A stretch of 64,000 bases of DNA from Photobacterium lipolyticum (GTDB taxonomy: Bacteria > Pseudomonadota > Gammaproteobacteria > Enterobacterales > Vibrionaceae). The position numbers and the translations under genes were made by a program. The stretch's first letter is position 1, and every line of letters starts with the position of its first letter. The stretch covers positions 44,488 to 108,487 of the forward strand of contig NZ_PYMC01000015.1 of NCBI RefSeq assembly GCF_003026475.1, read 5' to 3'. Below the pieces are notes generated by a model. It was not told the origin of the DNA and did not search any database. It worked only from the letters and a program-made list of their open reading frames with translations. Below are positions 58,428-64,000 of this stretch, piece after piece.

Positions 58428-58453
58428 AGACCCGTCTGATGGCGGGTTTTTTT
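58428..58453 (+). terminator. Terminator of groESL
   Basis: ACCCG pairs with CGGGT around eight bases, followed by a run of seven T. It lies 30 bases after the groEL stop. Confidence 0.88.
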
Positions 58454-58919
58454 ATGTCTCAGTGTTAGTTCATTATAAGTGTAAGGTTCCCTCTGATGTT
58501 CACCAGGGAAATACCCTAAAAAGCTGCACGCTTTTTTGTTGTTTAAAAACAATGGCTTATATTGGTTTTGCAGCTTTCGGTTCAAGGCGCTGAAATTGTT
58601 CAGATAAAAGCTGTTGAATTTCAATAAAGCTGTACATCTTTAAATGGAAAAAGAATGATTTGCTGCCACGAGCTTTACTAGAAAAAAGCCAGAAAAGCTG
58701 TACGTAATTTATATTCATAAAAATCAACACTTTAAGTTCCAAATGAGTGTGTTGTAATATGACCTTCTTTTTGGTGAGCTAAAAGGTGCTTTAAGGTGGT
58801 AAAGCTGTACATTGTTGGTGGGATATTCAGGCCGTTTTCCTGTTTGTCGATGAAAGTCCCTTTAGGTAATCATTGCTACCGTCATAAGAGTTAAACTGGT
58901 TTTTAGCCTATTCAAAAGT
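58454..58919. other. AT-rich gap behind groEL carrying a spaced repeat array
   Basis: A stretch of about 465 bases with no convincing gene. It carries four copies of an AAAGCTGTAC-type word at 58519 (AAAGCTGCAC), 58626, 58694 and 58801, spaced 107, 68 and 107 bases. Read on the minus strand, copies 4 and 2 each begin a 26-codon open frame starting Met-Tyr-Ser-Phe (58812 down, and 58637 down). Copy 3 begins a similar frame with ACG in place of ATG. The resemblance of the units suggests old tandem duplication. Confidence 0.6.
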
Positions 58920-58944
58920 CAAAGGCCAGCACGAGGCTGGCCTT
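58920..58944 (-). terminator. Terminator of the racemase gene
   Basis: AAGGCCAGC (58922-58930) pairs with GCTGGCCTT (58936-58944). On the minus strand it follows the racemase stop by about 20 bases and is trailed by a broken T-rich stretch. Confidence 0.75.
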
Positions 58945-58964
58945 GACGGTATGTGAGTCAGAAA

Positions 58965-60179
58965 TTAGCGGTAGATACGTGGGTTCGTTGCCCCCCAAAC
59001 CGTGTAATGTTCAGGCAGAATGCGTCCGCTCTTTTCTTCGGTTTCTTCGCCAGTGATTTCTTCAAAGCCCTGGCGGCCAAAAATCACCACTTCGTCGTTG
59101 GCCTGTGCGTCGACGATGTCTGTTACATCGACCATAGTGGTATTCATTGATGCCATACCCATTACGCGAGCACGCTGGCCGTTGATCAGTACGTCAGCCT
59201 TGTTACTTAGAGAGCGGGCAAAGCCGTCTGAGTAGCCGATAGGCAGGTTAGCAAGAACAGAGTCGCGCTCTAGTACTTTCGTGCTACCGTAGCCGATAGT
59301 GCTGCCTGCCGGGAAGTGGTGTAGCGATGCCACGCGAGTTTTGAACGATACGATACGCTGGTACGGTGCCGTTGCCGGGTAATCACCGTACAGCATGCCG
59401 CCGGGGCGAACCATGTCCAGGTGCGCTTCAGGCAAGTTAAGCGTAATGTATGAGTTGGCAACGTGTAGGGTGATGTCCTTGCGTTTCAGGTCGGCGCTAT
59501 CCATCAACCACTTTGTTTCGACTTTGAAGCGTTCTACCTTGCGTTTGATTTCGTCCAGGCCTTCGTTCGGGAAGTGGGTCATCATACCGACGATTTTCAG
59601 GTTAGGATCGCCAGCGATTTCGACGCCTTCTACCTGACCTTCATAAGTTGTCAGATCCAGGCCGTTACGGCCCATGCCTGAGGTATTCAGTGCCAGGTGA
59701 ACCGGAATAGTTGTGCCGTTTGCTCGGGCGATGTCGATGATTTGATCGGCTTGTGCCTTGGTGCCGATGAGTTCTTCCATCTGGTATTCCAGGCCGCCTT
59801 CAATTTCATTTTTGCTCGCGGCACGTACTCGCATGATTTTACCGGTATAGCCGTGCTTGCGAACTACACGGGCTTCTTCGTTGCTGGTGATCCCTACACA
59901 TGGTACTTGGTTGGCGATGATGCTTGGCATCAGGCCTGCGATACCGTTCCCGTAAGCGTCGGCCTTCATGATTGCACAGATTTTAGTGTCGTTTTTTAGC
60001 TGGTTCTGGAGCAACTGAATATTGCCGGAAAATGCCTTGGTATCAATTTCCAGCCATGCATTGCTGGACTGGACACGCTCTTCGCGCTCGCTGTTATCGA
60101 AATCGACCAGCAGAGGGGCGGCATGGGCGGCAGTTTGACCCATTAGGGCAAGAGCAACTAGGCTAAGTTTCAGTTTCAA
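58965..60179 (-). CDS. bsr: Periplasmic broad-specificity amino-acid racemase (Bsr/alanine racemase family)
   Basis: A 404-residue fold-type III PLP racemase with a clear signal peptide (cleavage near Ala-His-Ala). It is therefore periplasmic, unlike the cytoplasmic alanine racemases. The PLP Lys is Lys72 in Ala-Ile-Met-Lys-Ala-Asp-Ala-Tyr-Gly. The opposite catalytic Tyr lies in Ile-Gly-Tyr-Gly-Ser. The His-Leu-Ala-Leu-Asn-Thr-Ser-Gly-Met-Gly-Arg-Asn-Gly segment matches Vibrio BsrV-type enzymes, which release non-canonical D-amino acids such as D-Met and D-Leu that tune the cell wall. The TTG start is supported by AGGA upstream. It follows the chemoreceptor gene by 39 bases on the same strand. 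Confidence 0.88.
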   Translation of the reverse strand: MKLKLSLVALALMGQTAAHAAPLLVDFDNSEREERVQSSNAWLEIDTKAFSGNIQLLQNQLKNDTKICAIMKADAYGNGIAGLMPSIIANQVPCVGITSNEEARVVRKHGYTGKIMRVRAASKNEIEGGLEYQMEELIGTKAQADQIIDIARANGTTIPVHLALNTSGMGRNGLDLTTYEGQVEGVEIAGDPNLKIVGMMTHFPNEGLDEIKRKVERFKVETKWLMDSADLKRKDITLHVANSYITLNLPEAHLDMVRPGGMLYGDYPATAPYQRIVSFKTRVASLHHFPAGSTIGYGSTKVLERDSVLANLPIGYSDGFARSLSNKADVLINGQRARVMGMASMNTTMVDVTDIVDAQANDEVVIFGRQGFEEITGEETEEKSGRILPEHYTVWGATNPRIYR

Positions 60180-60218
60180 AGTGTGTTTCCTGTTATTAAT
60201 GGTAAAAGGGCAGTGAAG

Positions 60219-61835
60219 CTACAGTGTAAAGAGCTGAACGATGTCGCGAAGCGAAGCTGTCCGGCGCTTGAGCTCTTCTACTCCTTGTTGTGCCTCTTGT
60301 GTCGAGAGGCGGTTTTCGTTGGCACTGCTGCTGAGAGCGGCAACATTGGAGGACAAGTGCTCGGCGGCAAAGGCCTGCTCCTTGACCGATTCGGTTATTT
60401 CTTCCATGCCTTCGGTCACCGAGGTGATTTCAGCTCGGAAGCCATTGAGGGATTCGTTGGCCTGATCGGCGTGTAGGACACAGCTGTCGACCTGGCCGAC
60501 GGCCAGCTGCATTGTATCGGTGGTACTGCTGGTATCACTTTGTACCGTCGTGATCATCGAACCTATTTCGATCGTTGCCTTGGCGGTTCGCTCCGACAGT
60601 TGACGGACTTCGTCGGCGACCACGGCAAACCCCCGGCCTTGTTCACCGGCCCGGGCGGCTTCGATTGCGGCATTGAGAGCCAATAGGTTGGTCTGGTCGG
60701 CTATATCTTTGATGACCTCAACTATGGAGTTGATATCGTTGGCGCGGCTATCAAGCTGATGGAGTTTTCCGGCTACCGTGTTGGTTTCTTGCTGGACGTT
60801 TTGCATTCCGGCTACGGCATGGTTGATCGCCCCAACTGTGTTTTGGGTATGCAGTTCAAAGTGAGTCATTTTTTGGTTGGCAACGTTGACCACTTCCGAG
60901 ATACTCTGTGAACTGGTCGCCAGCTCTTCGATCGCTGCGGCACTGTTGCCGACATTTTCTGCTTGTTCGACCGAGCGTTCGGTGACGGCCTTTACCAGAT
61001 GGTCAAGCTGAGAGGTAATTGCAGCTACACTCTCAGTGCTTTGGCTTACCTCTGTCATGCGTTGGCGTAGTGCTGTCATAAAGGTATTGAACGAGTGCGA
61101 CATGGCACCGACTTCGTCTTTGCTGGTTACAGGTACTTGTTGGGTGAGGTTCCAATCGCCATTGGCAATATTGAGCAGTACGGCATTCAGTGTATTGATT
61201 GGCGCGACCAGCTGATTGGCGATCAGGCGGGCAACCATCAGGGCGAGTGCCATTACGATCATTCCAGTGATACACACCTGCTTGAGTTCATCGTTTATCA
61301 TTGCATCAACCTCGGACAGCGAAATATCAACCCCAATGACATAGGTTTCACCTCGGCTATTACGAAACGGCACGAAAATAGAGCGATATCTGCCATATTC
61401 CCCTTGGTATTCTTCATATTGGGTTTGTTGGGTCGCGAATGCTTTTTCCAGCATTTTCGGAACGATTTTGTATTCTTCTTGGTACCAGTTTTTATAGCGG
61501 CCAGAGCGTACTTCTTCTTCGGTTTGGTTAATATAGGTGTAATACACTCGACCGTTTTTCATTACGGTGGAATAGGCCCAATCCAGATCAGAGGCTTGGG
61601 TGAAGCTGGTCAAATCTTGCGAAATATCATCGTAATCATTGTCGGCTTTGTCTAGGTGATCATGGCGCTCATCACCGATGATTTTTTGGGTGCCATTGGC
61701 CGCCGTTGTCAGCTCTGTATTCAGGCTGTTAAGTGTTCGGCTTTGCAAAGCTTGGTAGGATAAGGTGGATAACACCAAAATAATGATGAGTGAGAGACCA
61801 GCAAAGCATGCTGATAATTTAGTTTTAAGGTTCAT
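60219..61835 (-). CDS. Methyl-accepting chemotaxis protein with Cache-type sensor
   Basis: About 538 residues. Membrane helix at about 10-30, a periplasmic sensory domain of some 150 residues (single-Cache-like, with Asp-Trp-Ala-Tyr and Tyr-Arg-Ser-Ile-Phe-Val-Pro-Phe), a second helix at about 190-210, a HAMP domain (Ala-Pro-Ile-Asn-Thr-Leu), and the signalling hairpin with the invariant tip [21 protein letters not shown]. There is no C-terminal CheR tether. The start is set at 61835; an in-frame extension to 61946 has no hydrophobic lead and weaker support. It probably shares a transcript with the racemase gene. Confidence 0.9.
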   Translation of the reverse strand: MNLKTKLSACFAGLSLIIILVLSTLSYQALQSRTLNSLNTELTTAANGTQKIIGDERHDHLDKADNDYDDISQDLTSFTQASDLDWAYSTVMKNGRVYYTYINQTEEEVRSGRYKNWYQEEYKIVPKMLEKAFATQQTQYEEYQGEYGRYRSIFVPFRNSRGETYVIGVDISLSEVDAMINDELKQVCITGMIVMALALMVARLIANQLVAPINTLNAVLLNIANGDWNLTQQVPVTSKDEVGAMSHSFNTFMTALRQRMTEVSQSTESVAAITSQLDHLVKAVTERSVEQAENVGNSAAAIEELATSSQSISEVVNVANQKMTHFELHTQNTVGAINHAVAGMQNVQQETNTVAGKLHQLDSRANDINSIVEVIKDIADQTNLLALNAAIEAARAGEQGRGFAVVADEVRQLSERTAKATIEIGSMITTVQSDTSSTTDTMQLAVGQVDSCVLHADQANESLNGFRAEITSVTEGMEEITESVKEQAFAAEHLSSNVAALSSSANENRLSTQEAQQGVEELKRRTASLRDIVQLFTL

Positions 61836-62038
61836 ATGAAATTTTGCTTCTTGTTGTATGTGCTTATTGTTGTATGTGCCTATTGTTTTGCTTGTTTTGT
61901 GTGATGTCTGTTCCATAACTTGTGTTACATATTTAATGGGCGACATATTAATAGCGGGACTTAAAAAAAAATGATGTTCATTTTTTTATCCCCAAAAAAT
62001 TGGACTGTAATCGATTGCGGCGGCTTGGGGTGGGGTGG

Positions 62039-62062
62039 CTTTGCGTCATTGTTGACGCAAAG
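62039..62062. repeat. Perfect ten-base inverted repeat
   Basis: CTTTGCGTCA pairs perfectly with TGACGCAAAG around TTGT, 30 bases past the epmB stop. There is no T-run on either side, so it is not an ordinary intrinsic terminator. It may be an mRNA end-protecting hairpin or a protein-binding site. Confidence 0.75.
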
Positions 62063-62091
62063 TCTAAGCGTGGGAGATCGGGGGAGGAGGG

Positions 62092-63114
62092 CTATTCCAT
62101 GTGCAGGTCGAGCGGGGTTTTACTGGCGCGTCCACCTATTTCACGGGTCAGTTTAGGGACTAAATAACCAGAGACATTCTGTAGCAAGCCTGCGATTAAC
62201 TGACGAGCCTCTTGGTCGCTCACCATAAAATGGGCCGCCCCCTGTACTTTATCCAGCACATGCAGGTAGTAAGGCAGAATACCGGCGCTAAATAACGCTT
62301 CGCTTAGCAAGGTCAGCGCGCCTACTGAGTCGTTGACTCCTCGTAGTAGTACCCCCTGATTCAGTAACGTCACGTTGGCCTGTATTAATTTGGCCATTGC
62401 CGAGGTTAACTCATCATTAATCTCATTGGCATGGTTAATGTGGGTAACCATAATTGTCTGCAGCCGGCTGTTACGCAGCATGTGACAAAGTTCAGCGGTA
62501 ATACGTGCAGGAATAACTACAGGCAGGCGTGAGTGAATTCTGAGGCGTTTAATGTGTGGTATCTGGTCGATAGCGTTAATCAGCCATTGCAGTTCATGGT
62601 CTTTGGCCATTAACGGGTCACCGCCTGAGAGAATAACTTCATTAACTTCTGGCTGGGTCGCGATATAGTCGAGTGCTGCCTGCCAGTGACGCTTGCCGCC
62701 TTTGTTTTCATCGTAGGGGAAGTGGCGACGGAAGCAATAACGGCAATTGACTGCACAGCCACCTTTTACAATCATCAGTACGCGGTTTTTGTACTTATGT
62801 AACAGGCCGGGTATGGCGTTGTCCTGCTCTTCAAGCGGATCGAGGGAGTAACCATCATGAACCTCGAATTCCTGCTCAAGCGGCAGCACTTGTCGCAACA
62901 ACGGATCGTAAGGGTTGCCAACTTCCATTCTTTCGATAAAGCTCGGTGGAACACGCAGCGCAAATAACTTCCGTGCAGTTAACCCGTTTTCCCACGGGGT
63001 AGGATCAATTTTCAGGGTTTTTAACAGCTGAAAGGGATCGGAAATCGCATTAGCTAGATCATTAAGCCAGTTTTGCTCAACAGTTGAGGCGTTTCGGGTT
63101 ATTATATGCGGCAT
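62092..63114 (-). CDS. epmB: EF-P (R)-beta-lysine synthase EpmB (YjeK)
   Basis: A 340-residue radical-SAM enzyme of the lysine 2,3-aminomutase family. The iron-sulfur cluster motif is Cys120-x3-Cys124-x2-Cys127 (Cys-Ala-Val-Asn-Cys-Arg-Tyr-Cys). It converts L-lysine to (R)-beta-lysine, which EpmA attaches to Lys34 of elongation factor P. The ATG at 63114 is preferred to a TTG three codons upstream. It is shorter than clostridial lysine aminomutases, as usual for EpmB. Divergent from efp across only 33 bases. Confidence 0.95.
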   Translation of the reverse strand: MPHIITRNASTVEQNWLNDLANAISDPFQLLKTLKIDPTPWENGLTARKLFALRVPPSFIERMEVGNPYDPLLRQVLPLEQEFEVHDGYSLDPLEEQDNAIPGLLHKYKNRVLMIVKGGCAVNCRYCFRRHFPYDENKGGKRHWQAALDYIATQPEVNEVILSGGDPLMAKDHELQWLINAIDQIPHIKRLRIHSRLPVVIPARITAELCHMLRNSRLQTIMVTHINHANEINDELTSAMAKLIQANVTLLNQGVLLRGVNDSVGALTLLSEALFSAGILPYYLHVLDKVQGAAHFMVSDQEARQLIAGLLQNVSGYLVPKLTREIGGRASKTPLDLHME

Positions 63115-63147
63115 TAAATACAACTCGAAGATGTTAAGAGGATAGAA

Positions 63148-63714
63148 ATGGCGTCTTTCAGCACCAATGAATTCCGCGGCGGAATGAAAATTATGCTAGA
63201 TAATGAACCATGTGTCATTATCGAAAACGAATTTGTTAAGCCAGGTAAAGGCCAGGCGTTCAACCGCGTTAAGATCCGTAAGCTAATTTCAGGCAAGGTG
63301 CTTGAGAAGACTTTCAAATCTGGCGAGTCGGTTGAAGCTGCAGACGTAATCGACATCGAACTTGATTACCTATACAACGACGGCGAATTCTACCATTTCA
63401 TGAACAACGAAACATTTGAGCAGTTAGCTGCTGATCTGAAAGCGGTTGGTGAAAATGCGAAATGGTTGGTAGAAAACAACACGTGCACGCTGACACTTTG
63501 GAACGGTAACCCAATCACTGTTACTCCACCAAACTTCGTTGAGTTAGAAGTCACTGAAACCGATCCAGGCCTGAAAGGCGATACTCAGGGCACGGGTGGT
63601 AAACCAGCAACGCTAGTCACTGGCGCTGTGGTACGTGTACCGCTATTCATTCAGATTGGCGAAGTAGTTAAAGTTGATACGCGTTCAGGTGAATACGTAA
63701 GCCGTGTGAAATAA
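63148..63714 (+). CDS. efp: Translation elongation factor P
   Basis: A 188-residue EF-P with the three beta-barrel domains. The beta-lysylation site is Lys34 in Lys-Pro-Gly-Lys-Gly-Gln-Ala. It rescues ribosomes stalled at polyproline stretches. The adjacent divergent epmB supplies the modification. AAGAGG lies upstream of the start. Confidence 0.97.
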   Translation: MASFSTNEFRGGMKIMLDNEPCVIIENEFVKPGKGQAFNRVKIRKLISGKVLEKTFKSGESVEAADVIDIELDYLYNDGEFYHFMNNETFEQLAADLKAVGENAKWLVENNTCTLTLWNGNPITVTPPNFVELEVTETDPGLKGDTQGTGGKPATLVTGAVVRVPLFIQIGEVVKVDTRSGEYVSRVK

Positions 63715-63730
63715 TCACTGCTTATTGCTG

Positions 63731-63758
63731 AAAAAAGGTCGCTTAGGCGGCCTTTTTT
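63731..63758 (+). terminator. Terminator of efp
   Basis: AAAAAAGGTCGC pairs with GGCGGCCTTTTTT (one G-T pair) around three bases. It lies 17 bases after the efp stop. Confidence 0.9.
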
Positions 63759-63782
63759 GTTGCTGTCAGAAAATTCGCCAAT

Positions 63783-63813
63783 AAAAAAAGCACCGACTAA
63801 GCGGTGCTTTTTT
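63783..63813 (-). terminator. Terminator of the frd operon
   Basis: AAAAAAAGCACCG pairs with CGGTGCTTTTTT around six bases. With runs on both sides it can act in both directions, but it lies just past the frdD stop and most likely ends the fumarate reductase transcript. Confidence 0.9.
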
Positions 63814-63833
63814 AAGCTGGATCTTGATGATGA

Positions 63834-64000
63834 TTAGATCATAAAGACAAAAATAACAGCCAGTGCAGACACCAGGAATGCCGTCGCGTAACACGCGATT
63901 TTACCTGCCACACCGGTGTGGAATTTCAGGTCATGCATACCGTGGTGCAGGCGGTGCATGGCATGCCACATTGGTAGTGCCAGCGTAGCGATAGTAAATA
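63834..64000 (-). CDS. frdD: Fumarate reductase membrane subunit FrdD (3' end only)
   Basis: The last 54 codons or so of a gene that runs off the window edge. The visible C-terminus ([15 protein letters not shown]) matches the conserved part of FrdD (His-Arg-Met-His-His-Ala-Met-His-Asp-Leu-Lys in E. coli), followed by the last membrane helix and Val-Phe-Met-Ile. FrdD anchors fumarate reductase in the membrane and takes electrons from menaquinol. The frdA, B and C genes are expected to lie outside the window. Confidence 0.88.
   Translation of the reverse strand, partial: FTIATLALPMWHAMHRLHHGMHDLKFHTGVAGKIACYATAFLVSALAVIFVFMI

Overview
The window is a piece of a gammaproteobacterial chromosome, most likely Vibrionaceae and probably Photobacterium. 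This rests on the lateral-type flagellar gene set, the periplasmic Bsr-like amino-acid racemase, the CrbS/CrbR-like pair, the split sodium:solute symporter and the epmB/efp/frd neighbourhood. Species assignment is inference; no database search was possible.

Layout. (1) 313-5111: an MFS permease and a very large SSF-PAS-histidine kinase-receiver protein (CrbS-like). (2) 5210-40465: a complete, uninterrupted lateral (swarming) flagellar locus of about 35 kb. Its blocks are flhA-flhB-fliR-fliQ-fliP-fliN-fliM (minus strand); motY-lafK-fliEFGHIJ (plus); flgN-flgM-flgA (minus); flgBCDEFGHIJKL plus a flagellin-like orphan (plus); and lafA, fliDSTKL, lafS, motA, motB (plus). There are no chemotaxis genes, no fliO and no flhF/flhG. 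LafK (sigma54 activator), LafS (sigma28) and FlgM (anti-sigma28) give the usual three-step regulatory cascade, and a good sigma54 promoter lies before flgB. (3) 40839-42702: a two-gene ParM-like actin plus ParR-like adaptor operon with no other plasmid genes around it. (4) 42773-47193: sodium:solute symporter large and small subunits, a CrbR-like response regulator, and a GGDEF protein with a ruined active site. (5) 47260-53559: dsbD, a LysR regulator, and the anaerobic aspartate/fumarate pair dcuA and aspA. (6) 54137-58398: fxsA, a MATE efflux pump, and groES-groEL behind a sigma32-type promoter. (7) 58965-63714: a broad-specificity racemase apparently co-transcribed with a Cache-type chemoreceptor, then epmB divergent from efp, whose product EpmB helps modify. 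The 3' end of frdD runs off the right edge.

How it fits together. The flagellar locus is self-sufficient for structure, export, regulation and a proton-type stator, but not for chemotaxis, which must be supplied elsewhere. It sits between the putative acetate-sensing kinase (CrbS-like) and its putative partner regulator (CrbR-like). Fumarate respiration is represented by aspA, dcuA and frdD.

Non-coding points of interest: a 99-bp REP/BIME-like double hairpin before lafA with compensatory stem changes; a roughly 11-copy heptanucleotide tandem repeat near dcuA; an array of repeated AAAGCTGTAC-type motifs at 107/68/107-bp intervals behind groEL; and an out-of-frame secreted mini-peptide between lafA and fliD.
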